From NCBI RefSeq assembly GCF_019578655.1, contig NC_063259.1:12738489-12802488 (forward strand): DNA of 64,000 bases. The letters are read 5' to 3'. The stretch comes from Ricinus communis (Eukaryota; Streptophyta; Magnoliopsida; Malpighiales; Euphorbiaceae). Below the pieces are notes generated by a model. The model made no database searches, had not been told where the DNA came from, and was given only the letters and a program-made list of their open reading frames with translations. Positions 21,754 through 34,000 of this stretch are shown here, in pieces; position 1 is the stretch's first letter; each line of letters starts with the position of its first letter. A program made the translations under genes and the position numbers.

Positions 21754-23560
21754 ATGTGTGGGAGTAATAAGGTTAGGAGGATGATTGTATTATACTTTGT
21801 AAACTTTATCTTTGTGTTTGCTAATTCTTTTGTTTGCATTACATGTGCATCATGCATCTCATGCATCATTCTAACTCTTTGTTTTCAAGCCATATATATT
21901 CTCTTTTGGGTTAGAAGAGATAAGAGAATGGTAGGCTGGAGAGGGTATCGATATCACCAAAAATTCCAATCAGCACTAGAATACCTGGAGAGATTGAGGA
22001 GTCAAGCATCTATAACTGAGTCTGAGACTGCAACTAAGACTGAAATGGTTAACAAAAGGGCTAATGAGCAAGATATTGAGATCTTCAAGAATGTTGTTGT
22101 TGATGACATGATGGGTGTGATTCGGAAAGAGCTCCAACAACTCTTGGCTGGGATGACTACAAACAAAGCCCCTTCAACCGCACCAATTGTCCCTATAGTA
22201 GCTAATCCCCTCATTGTTGTTAATCCTGTTGCTATTGCTATTGAAACTTCCACTCCTATTGCAGCCGCTACTGTTATTGCCACCACTAATGCCAATGCTG
22301 ATAACTTTGCTAGGAAGGAGTGGCTTAGAGACTTTTAGGATTGTGAAAAGTACTAATTGAATAAGGCTAAGAAAGAAAGCATACTTACTACTAATAAAGC
22401 TTGAGTGGCCTAAATGTAAAGTTGGACAAAATGCAAGGGATACTGGAAGTTAAGAGTTTGGACCCAACTTATGATTTTGATGAGTTAGTCCTAATTGGGG
22501 AAGACAAGCTACCTTCAAAGTGTAGAATGCCCAAGATGAACAAGTTTAATGGAACCGAGAATATGAATGTCCATTTGAAACAATATGTTGCTATTATAAG
22601 GACTACTCAGGTGAGTAAATCCCAAATTGTTAAGTTAATTATATTATCCTCAGAATGACCTATTATAAACTGGTACCATGGCTTAGATAGATCTGCCAAA
22701 GTTGAGTGGCGAGATTTGTGCAATTCTTTTGTAAACCAATATGACTCTAATTCACATCTCAAAATTTCAATTAGAAATCTTGAGTCCACTAAGAAAAAAC
22801 CAAATGAGTCATTCTCTGATTTGTTAACTAGATGGAGGAATAAGGTTGGATCTGTATGACGATGGGTGCAAGTCCAAGAGATCAAGAATGATAAAAGAAA
22901 GAATGCTCGAACTAGTGGAAGGAAGAACTATCAAGCTAGAGGGAGCAAAACTCTTGATGTGAACAGTGTCTAGCAACTGAGGAGGTTCTCCAACTTCAAA
23001 CAGCCTCTCTCGAAGATTTTCAAAAGGCTGGTGCAAAATGGCTTGCTACAACCAATTACTTTAAAAAAAACCCACTAAACCCTAACGCACCTGCATATAA
23101 GCCAAACTCCTACAATAAATTCCACCAATCACCTGGCCACTACATTGACAATTGTATCTGCCTTAAACATAAAATCTAAGACCTAATCAACACTAGAAAA
23201 TTAACCGACCCTGACCAGCCTAGTACCAAATGAAACCCACCACCAAAGTACAATAACACACCACCCTTGAACCTAGTCTCCATGCTCAATCCTAATTTCA
23301 GTGATGAAGAGATCATGAATTCTTTCCAAGATATACCTAAGCTTGAACCTGAACCAAAACTTATACCTGAGCTAGAAAACCCACAAAGAACCTTTATCAA
23401 GTTGGGGAAACCATTATGTATAGTGCTCCATCACTTAGTAAAAAGTAGAAAGATGATGCCTTTGACATTGAGGCATGGTCTGAATTCACACAATGACTAG
23501 TATTGGGAATTATACTAGAGTGGCGATTTAGGTTTTCTCATTTCGACATCATTTCTTTGG
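21754..23560 (+). pseudogene. Tat-type gag, broken
   Basis: The 194-codon open frame from 21754 covers the leader-proximal part of gag: a hydrophobic start, then RGYRYHQKFQSALEYLERL, then an acidic stretch ending in an Ala/Pro/Ile-rich linker. After a stop at 22336, the gag core continues in several frames: MPKMNKFNGTENMNVHLKQY-like sequence (22530-22590), NESFSDLLTRWRN (about 22805-22845), FKQPLSKIFKRL (22995-23030) and GHYIDNC..LKHKI (23135-23180). It then passes into a proline-rich segment with NSFQDIPKLEPEP (23315-23360). At least four stops interrupt it. It ends abruptly at 23565, where LTR L begins. Its orientation matches the leader before it, so both belong to one element. Confidence 0.75.
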
Positions 23561-23564
23561 AAAC

Positions 23565-25377
23565 TGTTACATCCAGATACAAATTCTAGAAGTTATTTAA
23601 TAATAATTGATGGATTTGAATAATATTTATTTAAATTTTTAAAGATTTGATATTGGATATTTATTGATGCTTTAAAAAGAATTTTAAATAAAGCTGAAGC
23701 TTCTAGGGTTTCTAAAAAACACTACCTCTATAAATAGAAAGTGATGCCTAGGGTTAGAGGCTAACAAGGAGAACGATAATAGAAGGCAACAACATCAGTT
23801 AGAATATTGTGGATTTACAAACTCACATTCATTACTAAACAGAAGGTTTTCGGTCACTAAGAAAGAATGCATATTTGGAAACTCTTTTGAAGATGACAAA
23901 AGCTTTCCCAATACCTCCTCCAGCACTGGATTCCCAACCAATCTTTCACTCAACCGCTTCTTCATCTCCTGAGACTCGCAGAATAATCAACTACAGTGAC
24001 AACCTAGGGGTTCCCTAATATTCGTCCATCATCATCAATATCACTCTTCCATTAAACTGGTTTTCTTGTTCTTTATGGTTCTTTTTAGAAACATGATTAG
24101 GGTTTCATTTCTATCTTATTTTCATGATTAATTTGATTAGATTAAGGTTTCTTATGAATTTGCATGTTACTGATTCATTAGGTTTTGGAATATGATAATA
24201 AGAACATTAGGGTTTTGAATCTGATAATATGTTAGCATTAGGGTTTTGAATCTGATTAATCACATGATTAGGATTATATGATTAGATTTTCATTTTCCTT
24301 ATGATTTTGTAATCAAACTATTTTATTAGGGTTATAAGATTAACTTGCCATATTTGTCCACTATGTTTTCAAATTCTTAAGGTTAGTATAACTTTTTAGG
24401 GTTTTTGGCTCAATATGATGTTATTTATTATTTTATTTTATTTGTATTTTATTCTCTTCATATTCTAGTCATTTTTTACCTTCTATGCATTTTAAAATCA
24501 GCTCTAAGACATGAGAATTGCAAAGAAATCATAAAAATCAGCCTGGAAAAGCCCCTAGAGCCTATCGGCTCAGTATAGAGCCAATTGGCTCTCCTTTGAG
24601 TTGATCGCCTCTATGCCTATAGCAGATCGGCTCATCCCTCTTTTGCCCTAATTTTTGGTGCGAGTTTTTGATGTATTTTTGGCGATTTTGTGTATTGTAG
24701 CTAGGTTTTATGGCTTTTCTTTGCAATTTTAGTTGTAGGCTGGATTGTAATAGTTAGATTTACCTTTCTACACTTTATTTTTATTTATTTTTTAGTTTAA
24801 TGTATGTTAAATAATTGTATCATGACTGGTTAATTAAAAATAAACACATAGACCTTAAGTTAAAATTGGACCCAACATAAAAACTGTAATCCATTAGGCT
24901 AATAAATATTAATGGGGCTTAAGTTCTAAAATCAAAATAGACTTAGTGGGATTCACTATGTTTTAGTTAGGATTGGGCCATATTAGAATTAGGTTCACAC
25001 GAATGGGCCTTATCATAATAAGGAGTCCATAGAAGATTAATGGCTTGGTAAGATATAACTTGTAATTAGGCTAGACTAGGAAAGACTTGTACATAATTAA
25101 ATAGCAAGCTAAATTAATAACTTTAATATGGGATTGGCTTAAATAAAAATGGGCTAGACTTAGGTGAGTTATGTGTATTATTTGGTATGCTTGTGTATAG
25201 GAAATAATTTGTTAAATAATAAGGCTAAAGGAAGTGTCCCGGTGATTATTTGGGTGGAAACTCCCATCTCCGAGCTACTCTCAGTGACTAGTTAACCTGT
25301 TCCCAATTAGGTTGAAAAGCTTTACAGTGCCATAATCGCTAAAGATAATTGGGTGCGCTCGAAACCGCCGCCTATAA
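23565..25377 (+). mobile_element. LTR 'L' copy 1 (5' LTR of a Tat element)
   Basis: The LTR starts TGTTACATCC at 23565 and runs to the primer-binding site at 25378. It contains an AT-rich promoter-like region, with CTATAAATAG at about 23730-23739 as a candidate TATA box. Repeated TTAGGGTTTTGAATCTGAT-like phrases occur at 24180-24260, and GAGCC/GGCTC palindromic motifs at 24545-24640. A second copy is split between 55240-55785 (inverted) and 57816-59188. A fragment matching its later part lies at 37455-37832. Confidence 0.7.
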
Positions 25378-25395
25378 TGGTGGCTCCGTTGGGGA
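25378..25395 (+). other. Primer-binding site of element L
   Basis: TGGTGGCTCCGTTGGGGA follows the end of LTR L. Its complement ends in CCA, as a tRNA 3' end does, and it resembles the TGGCGACTCC-type site at 21350 with extra 3' complementarity. The tRNA was not identified. Confidence 0.6.
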
Positions 25396-25566
25396 TAAGA
25401 GAAGCTGATTCCAATGTATGTTTGTCCTTAATTTTATTATTTAACAGATTATTCTTGCATCACTACCACTTTTACACACTGTACACTTTGGTCCCTATAG
25501 CCCTGATGGCATAGACTAGCAGTTCTTTGGTTCCAGTTGAGTCCTAGAATTGTGACACTGGCTACC
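25396..25566 (+). mobile_element. Element L leader, part 1
   Basis: Non-coding leader after the primer site, interrupted at 25571 by a solo LTR and continued from 27063. Confidence 0.5.
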
Positions 25567-27062
25567 ATCACTGATATGCATTGTGTTACACATGTTTATA
25601 TGCCCAATTACTTGTATTTTTGTGCATATTTATCTTATTTTATGCTCGAATCACTTGTGGTTTGGTTCCTTTCATGTTTCAGGTGATCATTGATGAACAT
25701 TATCAATGTTTGAGGGCGATACGTGTGATTACGGACTGGAATTCATCAAAATTGGATAAAGGCTCGTATTTCAAGATTGAGCACAACCTGGACTCTGGCT
25801 ATGCTGAACCATTGGCCTTTAATCTTCAAATATGGCCTTTTGGCGCGGTTTCTGAGGCCACCATAGTCTCCAGCACGGCCTGTGGTGGCTCAGCACTGGC
25901 GAGGGCACGGTCAAGGAGCAAGGGATTAATTTTGGGGCTCGGAGGTTGACCATAGCCTGGACTCAGCTTGTGCTGACTAGTACGGACTTCACCACGGCCG
26001 TGCTGAGACATTTATATGGGCTATTTGGATTTGTTTTATGGGGTTCGGTTTTCGCTGACCTTAGATCTCACATACGCATGCGAGCCATTTCTTTCCAGAC
26101 TTCGACGCTCGACTTTGGGATACCATTTCACATATTGAAGGATGGATTTCAATGGTTCAAGCATCACATTGAAGATCAAGAGTGGATTTTGAGGCATTCA
26201 AGAGGCAATTCGATGTTCATTATTCAGATTTGGAGATTTAGGACTGTTCATCTTATTTGAAGAAGAAGGTGTACATGTTTTCAATTTTCTCTTCTGCATT
26301 TGTTCTTTATTTTATTTTATTCATTAGCATGAGTAGCTAGAGCTGATGAACCCATTAGGGTTCCTTTGTTTGTTGGATTGCACTTCATGTTTATGAGATT
26401 TTGATCATCAATTCTTGTATTCTTCTTGCTTTCAGTATTAATAAGATATCGCATTATTCATGAGACGTTGTGAATTGTGTTCTTTAGATTACTTTCTATA
26501 ATTGAGAAATTCATTTAGTAATTGGAATTTTGAATAGCAAGAACTGGTTAATAATCACTTAGAGATAAGGGTAATTAACTAGCCAGATTAAGAATTAACA
26601 ACTCTTAATAGCAGTGGATTAATCTTAAAGCTAACCTAAAATCAATTGTTAGGAAGAGATTCCGTCGTTTAGGTTCTTATGCTTGGGAATTCGATGTTCT
26701 CAAGAGGGAACTCGAACTCAATTTAGAATTTACTCATAGGTAATCATAATTGGTAATCAATCTAATTTCTAGCTTTGTTAAAATCCAACTAGCTTAGGTC
26801 TCCCTTGGGTTTGCTTTCTTTCCTTAATTCTTTCACTAAACCTTTGGAGATTGCTTGGCATTTAGCTAATCATTTAGCTTGCACCTATTCATAGATTAGT
26901 AACTTCTTCACTATTAGTTAAGGTTAGATAATATAAGACGCTGGAGTAGTTCTAGGCTCACCCTTTCCTGAGAATACAACCACGATACTCGCTATTAGTG
27001 CTAGTCTGCATCGATAGGTTCACTGCCTTAGATTGTAGCTGCATAAATAGCTCATCAATCAC
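25567..27062 (+). mobile_element. Solo Athila-like LTR with 5-bp target duplication
   Basis: The LTR runs from TGATATGC at 25572 to CTCATCA at 27057, about 1486 bp. It is flanked on both sides by ATCAC (25567-25571 and 27058-27062), a perfect 5-bp target duplication. The TGAT...ATCA ends and the length match the Athila LTR at 37833-46513. Both also share a CACGGCCGTG-like GC-rich patch and a TTTCAGGT-like segment early in the LTR. The end region (CTAGTCTGCATCGATAGG) resembles Athila LTR ends. No internal sequence remains, so it is a solo LTR formed by recombination. Open frames inside it (25581, 25946) are incidental. Confidence 0.85.
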
Positions 27063-27640
27063 TAACAAGTAATGAGTGACTTTCCTTCGCCGTACAGACC
27101 CTTGAATGGGGAGACAAGCCAAGGAAGAACACTTTTTGCTTGTGGAAGCCTTTTATCCTTACCAAAGACTCAACTCATGGTAATGACTATAGTAGTCTCG
27201 CCTAGGTACTCTGTTGCTTGCTATGTAAAATATTTTTCCTTGTAAGCATCTTAAACCCAAGTACTGAAAGGCCTTTGCCTAGCAATGTGGAACCAGACTC
27301 TAGGCCCAAAACATGCAGGCTTTTATGCTTATACCGACAAAGATCGTTTTGTTTATTTAAATCTGCTTTCAGAGCTTATGTCATGCACGTCAGGCCTACT
27401 ATCCCTGTTAATAAAAAGCCTAAACCAAAGATTCTAGGGAAGAAAGACTCACCAAGAACTATGTGCGACAGAAATAAAGTTGGAATGATGAATTGTATAC
27501 TACTGTGTTTGTTAACCTCTTTTTCTTTTATCCTTGTGCATTGCACGTGCATCATGCATCTCATGCATCATGCATCTCATGCATCACATGCATCATACTA
27601 ACCTTTGTTTTTTAGCCACATAGACTCTTCTGTAGGTTGG
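27063..27640 (+). mobile_element. Element L leader, part 2
   Basis: The leader resumes after the solo LTR. Blocks such as CCAAAACATGCAGGC match the leaders at 15800 and 21610, showing relationship to those Tat elements. At 27540-27600 short CATGCATC repeats occur. Confidence 0.6.
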
Positions 27641-29100
27641 AAAAGGCAAGATAGTAGGAGATTGTAAAGGGTACCCATTTCTCCAATAATCAGGACTGTG
27701 TTAGAGCACCTAGAAAGACTAATATGCCAAGCTACTTAGGAGAGAGCTAATGAATAAGACATCGAGATCCTTAAGAATGTTGTCATTGAGGATTTGAGGG
27801 GTGTGATTCTGGAAGAGCTCCAGCAACTTTTGGCTTGGATGGCTGTAAACCAAGCCCCACTGGCTACTCCTGTTGCACCAATTAACCCCCTATTGCTATT
27901 GACCCGACTGTAGTTGCTGCGGCCAATGCTAATGCCAATGTTGAAGACCTAGCTAGAAGGGGAGTGTCCTGGAATTCTTTTGGACTTTGATGAGTTTACG
28001 CTAGAGTAGGCTAAGAGGGAGACTACTTTGCCACCAATGAGGCTATGAATGGTCTGAGTGCTTCGCTTGACAAGATGTAGGGTATACTAGAAATTAAAGA
28101 TTTTGACCCAACCTATGATTTCGAAGAATTAGTTTTGACGAGGAAAGATAAGCTGTCTGCAAAGTCAGAATGCCCGAGATGAACAAGTTCAATGGGACTG
28201 GTGACTCGAAAGTTCATTTGAAGCAATACGTAACCATCATGGGAACTACTCAGCTGAGTAAGATCCAAATTGTCAAGCTGTTTTTGTTGTCACTTGAAGG
28301 ACTCTCTCTCAACTGGTACTACGGTCTGGAAACATTTGCCGAAGCTGAATGGCGCAATTTGTGCAATTCCTTTGTCAAGCAGTATGACTAAGACACTCAT
28401 TTGGAAGTGTCGATCATGGATCTCGAATCCACTAAGCATAACCCAAATGAGTCTTTCTCTGATTTCTTGACCAGATGGAGGAATAAAGCAGGATTAATGA
28501 AGAATAAGCCCTTTGAAAAGAACCAAGTCTATATGGTGGCAGGAAATGTCCTTTCTAGATAGGTTGAAAGGTTACAATGATGAACCCTAAAACCTTTATG
28601 GATCTATAGAATGATGGGCTACAGGTTGACGAAATAGAGGACGACAAAAGAAAAATTGTAAGAACCGGCGGAAGGGTAAACTACCAGGCTGGAGGGATGA
28701 GGACCTTGGATGTGAATGCTTTACAGTAACTGAGGAAGTTCTCCAACTTCAAGCAACCTCTCTTTAAGATCTTTGAAAGATTGGTTTAGAATGGCTTGCT
28801 CCTACCTACCACCCTAAAGAACCCAACAAACCCCAATGCACCTGGATACAAACCCAAATACCTACTATTAATTCCACCAAGCACCTGGCCACCATATTGA
28901 TAACTGCATCCGATTGAAAAATGAAATCCAGGACCTTATTGATGCCAAAAAGCTTACTGACCTTGACTAAACCTAGTACCATAAGTAACCCCTTACCAAA
29001 TTACAACAACACACCACCCCCAAATTAAGTGTCCATGGTCAACCTTGATTTCAATGAAGAAGGAGATCATCAACTCTTTTGTAGACTTACCTCAAACCAA
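27641..29100 (+). pseudogene. Tat-type gag of element L, broken
   Basis: The plus strand repeats the gag order seen at 21900-23400: a start with LERL-like sequence (about 27700), MPEMNKFNGTGDSKVHLK (28170-28225), an LSLNWYYGLE-like segment (28305-28335), NESFSDFLTRWRNKAG (about 28450-28495), and then a knuckle-like HIDNCIRLKNEIQDLIDAKK region (28890-28950). A proline-rich stretch follows to about 29100. Stops and small indels break it in many places. It continues in order into RT sequence at 29150, so the two belong to one element. Confidence 0.75.
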
Positions 29101-29149
29101 GCCAGATAGCCATAAAGAACCTTGATCAAGCCAGGTCTAGACAGGAAAA

Positions 29150-29794
29150 TATCAAAGCACCATATCCCAACTCATCCACTCATCAAGCCAGTTAAATAGA
29201 AGATAAGAAGATTGAGGGCAGAATGGGTAGAGAAGATACGAGAAGAAGTTATGTAGGTTAAGGCCAATTTTCTCAATGTAGTTGAATATCTCAAATGGTT
29301 GGCTAACATTGCTCCAGTCTCGAAGAAGGATGGTATACTTTGAATTATGTGGACTATAGGGACTTGAAGAAATCATGCCCAAAGAATGACTTTCCTCTGC
29401 CCACATAGATGTAATAGTTGACAGTGCCACTTCAAATGCGATGTACTCCTATTCGGATGAGTTCTTTGGATACAATTACATCATGATGGTAGTAGTGGAC
29501 AAGCTAAAGAAGTCATTCATCACCGGGTGGAGGACATACTACTACAAGGTTATACCTTTTGGACTAAAGAATGTAGGGGCGACTTATTAGAGAACAGCCA
29601 CTACCTTTTTTTTATGCATGAGGAGGTGGAGGTGTATGTTGATGACATGATGTTAAAGTTTGAAATAAGGGAAAGGCACTTTCAAGCTCTTGATAAGTTC
29701 TTAGGACGAGTGGAAAGGTATAACCTACGACTCAACCAGAAGAATAGCGTGTTCAGAGTTACATTAAGGAGTTATTAGGCAACGTAGTTAATGT
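29150..29794 (+). pseudogene. Ty3/gypsy reverse transcriptase, truncated
   Basis: Segments in order: a VVEYLKWLANIAPVSKKDG-like stretch (about 29275-29330), a degraded PKNDFPLP region (29380-29405), YYYKVIPFGLKNVGATY (about 29538-29590), then EVEVYVDDMMLKFE (29625-29665) with the catalytic YVDD intact, and FLGRVERYNLRLNQK (29700-29745). Stops occur before and after. The rest of pol is missing: the sequence changes at about 29795 to an unrelated LTR. The segment at 29540-29610 is the counterpart of the RT piece in each head of array 1. Confidence 0.85.
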
Positions 29795-31085
29795 GGCTGG
29801 AATTGTAACCTAGTTTCACACTAAATATAGAGTGAATAGGGTGTCGAACTCTAGGGAACTTGGAGCGATTTTGTATTAGTTAATAAAGATACTAAGGTGG
29901 ATAGGAAAAATATTATTGTAAAGTTAAATTTAATTATTCTATAACTAAAATAAAATTAATTAACAAATAATAACTACTAATTAAACTAATTAAATTATCT
30001 ACCAACAATTTCAGGAAATGTTTGTCAGAACCACAATTGAGAATTAATCAAGAAACTAAGAATTAATGTCAACGAATGTATTGATTGGAGAATATGACCT
30101 AAAATCCTTAAAAGCAACTCTTATTGTCAATTAAGGAAATTTCCATCTAGAGTCTACAAATACTCTCATGTCATTGTAGAGATAGAAAAAAAACCATTAA
30201 GAACCATGCCAATTCTTTTACCCCTCAAAGTGGATTTCTTATCTCTAGGTACTTTCCTAACCTTTAAGTGAGTTCAATTGCATTTCCACCAAAAATCCCA
30301 ACTCTCATTGTGAACCTTTGATTAACATATTATATATCGTGATCAAGCATACATAAAACAATTAAGCACTCAATTGAACACAAATCAACCATGCATTACT
30401 AATAAAATAAAAGTAGTTCACAAGATCAATTCATCCTTGTAATTCTAATAAATAAGAAAGTTAGCCTTGATACATCTTGGATAAAACCATCAAAACACAA
30501 AATACTACACTAAACATCAAGTAAAACAAGTAAAGAAAGGAGAAAAAGGGGTAAAAATAAAGTATGTAGTGATCTCCAATGTCTTCCAATTAGTTACTTG
30601 TGAGAATGTAGCCTTTTCAAGAACTATCTTCCTTTTGCCTTTATCTTATCTTCAAAATGCACTTAAAACTAATTTTCTATTTTTATTTCTAATTTATCTA
30701 ATGTTGTATCCCCATTTCAAGAACAGAAATAACATTTATATAGGGCTTAGAGTTGGTTACAAGTGGTCAAAATTCGTCTCCCAATAGAAAGGCACCATTC
30801 AAAGTGAAAAGACATCATACTGTGCAGGAGCAGAAACTTTAGGGGCATTTTCGTCCTTAGGATGACAGAATTTGAAAATTATTAAAACATGAAAGTTATA
30901 GCCCCATCTCTTACCAACGTTAGTTGATTCGCCTCAATCCGAGCTCTGTAGAAGATGTTATGGCTAAAACACCTAAGAGTGCTCAAACTGAAATGTCATA
31001 TTGTTTGATGAAAAACTGCTCTTCACTACTAGTGACATGCGTAACTAATACTGACATAAATAATTCTTCAACACTAGTAACATGG
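29795..31085 (-). mobile_element. Athila-like LTR fragment
   Basis: Non-coding AT-rich sequence with a GGGTGTCGAACTCTAGGGA-like phrase (about 29839-29857), comparable in position and wording to the GTCGTATCCCATGGGAA phrase in the Athila LTR at 37910. Near 30897-30960 there is a TATAGCCCCATCTCTTACC phrase followed by CCGAGCTCTGTAG, also usual in such LTRs. It truncates RT on the left and is cut by the satellite on the right. Neither end nor a target duplication could be defined. Confidence 0.5.
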
Positions 31086-34000
31086 GAAATCAACTCCGTA
31101 AAAGGTGTCTATTTATGAATATGAGAAATCAACATTGTAAGAGGGGTATATTTGTGAATATGAGAAAACAATTCCATAGGAGGGGTATATTTGTCAATAT
31201 TAGAAAATAACCCCGTAAGAGGGGTATATTTATGAGTATGAGAAAACAACCCCATAAAAGGGGTATATTTTTTTAATATGAGTAAAGAATCCTAAAAGAG
31301 GGGTATATTTATGAAAATTAGAAAATAATCCCATAAGAGGGGTACATCTGTAAGTGTGAGAAAACAAACTTATAAAAGGGGTATAATTGTATATATTAGA
31401 AAACTACTCTGTAAGAGGGTATATTAGTCAACATTAGAAAATAACCACGTAAAAGGGATATATTTGTGAGTATGAGCAAACAACCTTGTAAAAGGGGTAT
31501 ATTTTTTAATATGAGAAATAGCACCGTAAGAGGGATATAGTTATGAGTATGAGAAAATAACCCTGTAAAAAAGAGTATGTTCCTTAATATGAGATAATAA
31601 GCCAGTAAGAAAAGTGTATTTATGAGTGTGAGAAAACAATCCCATAAAACGGGTATTTTTATGAATATGAGAAAATAACACTATAAGAGGGGTATATTTA
31701 AAAAATATTAGAAAACAACTTCGTAATAGAGGTATATTTATGAGCATGAGAAAACAACGCCGTAAGAGGAGTATATTTATGAATATGATAAAACAACCTC
31801 GTAAAAGGGGTATATTTATGAAAATGAGAAAACAACCCCCGTAAGAGGGGTATATTTGTGAGAATAAGAAATCAATCACGTAAAATTGATAGATTTATGA
31901 ATACTAGAAAACAATCCCATAAAAGGGGTATATTTATGAATATGAGAAAACAACATTATTAGAGGGGTACATTTATGAATATGACAAAACAACCCTGTAA
32001 GAGGGGTACATTTATGATTATGAGAAAATAACCTCATAAAAGGAATACATTTATGAATATGAGAAAAGAACTCTAAGAGTGGTATATTTGTGAATATTAG
32101 AAAATAACCCCGTAAGAGGGATATATTTGAGAGTGTGAGAAAACAACCTTGTAAAAGAGGTATATTTATGAATATGAGAAAACAGCCACGTAAGAGGGGT
32201 ATATTTATAAATATTAGAAAACAACCCCCTTAGACGGGTATATTTGTAAATATTAGAAAATAACCCCTTAAGAGGGATATATTTGTGAGTATGAGAAAGT
32301 AATCCTGTAAAAGGGGTATATTTGTCTATATAAGAAAACAACCCAATAAGAGGGGTATATTTGTCTATATAAGAAAACAACCCCATAAGAGGGGTATATT
32401 TGTGAATATGAGAAAACAAGCTTGTAAGAAGGGTATATTTATGAGTGTGAAAAAACAAGCCCGTAAGAGGGGTGTATTAGAATACAACTATGTAAGAGGA
32501 ATATATTTGTGAGTTTGACTATGAGAAAACTATCCTATAAGAGGGGCATATTTGTAAGTATGAGAAAACAACCCTGTAGATAGGTTTTTAGTATGAGATT
32601 ACAATCCCATAAGAAGGGTGTATTTGTAAATATTAAAAAAAACCTCGTAAGAGGGGTATATTTGTGAGTATGAAAGAATAATCCTATAAAAGGGGTATAT
32701 TTATGAATATGAGAAAAAACTCCCATAAGTGGGGTATACTTGTAAATATTAGAAAATATCTTAATAGAGGTGTATTTGTAAGTATGAGAAAACAATCCCG
32801 TAAGAGAGGTATATTTGTAAATATTAGAAAATAACCCCGTAAGAGGAGTATATTTGTGAGTATGAGAAAACAACCCCATAAAAGGTATATTTATCAATAT
32901 GCGAAAATAACCCTGTAAGAAGTGTATATTTATGAGTATGAGAAAATAACTCCGTAAGAGGGATACATTTGTGAATATCATAAGATAACTCCGTAAGATT
33001 GGTATATTTCTGAGAATGAGAAGACAATCACGTAGATGGGGTATATTTATGAATATGAGAATACAACCCTATAGGAGGGGGATATTTGTGAATATAAGAG
33101 TACTACCTAGTAAAATGACTATATTTATGGGTATGAGAAACCAATCTCGTAAAAGATGTATATTTATAAATATGAGAAAGTAACCCTGTAAGAGGAGTAT
33201 ATTTATAAATATTAGAAAATATCATAGTAAGAGGGGTATATTTGTAAATATTAGAAAACTACATCGTAAGAGAGATATATTTGAGAGTTTGAGAAAACAA
33301 CTGCGTAAAAGGGGTATATGTGTCAACATAAGACAACAACCCCGTACGTGGGGTGTAATTGGGGATGTGAGATAACAGTTCCATAAAAGTGGTACATTTG
33401 TGAATATGAGAAACAATCCTATAAGAGGAGTATATTTGGGAGTATGAGAAAACAACTTCGTAACAGGGGTATATTTGTAAATATAAGAAAACAACTCCGT
33501 AAGTGGGGTATATATGTGAGTATGATAAAATAAACCCAAAAAAGGGCTATGTTTGTGAATATGAGAAAACAACTCTATAAGAGGGGTATATTTGTGATAA
33601 TGAGAAAACAATCTTGTAAAAGCGATATACTTATGAATATAAGAAAACAACACTGTAACATAGGTACATTTGAAAATATTCAAAAAAACATCCCATAAAG
33701 CGGGTATATTTATAAATATTAGAAAATAACTCCGTAAGAGAGATATATTTGTGATTATGGGAGAACAATCCTGTAAAATGGTACATTTGTCTATATGAGA
33801 AATAAAACCCATAAGAGGGGTATATTTGTAAATATGAGAAAGGAATATTAAGAAGGTTATATTTGTGAGTATGAGAAAACAATGTCATAAGAGGGGTATA
33901 TCTGTAAGTATGAAAAAGCAACCCCGTAGGAGGGGTATATTTGTCAATATTAGAAAATAACTAAGTAAGAGGGATACATTTGTGTGTATAAGCAAACAAC

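Noticed and set aside
22002..22295. Minus-strand frame rich in Ala/Val/Ile
   Set aside because: Antisense shadow of the low-complexity Ala/Pro/Ile linker in gag at 22140-22310.
25581..26260. Open frames of 104-122 codons
   Set aside because: They lie wholly within the solo LTR 25572-27057 and match nothing recognisable.
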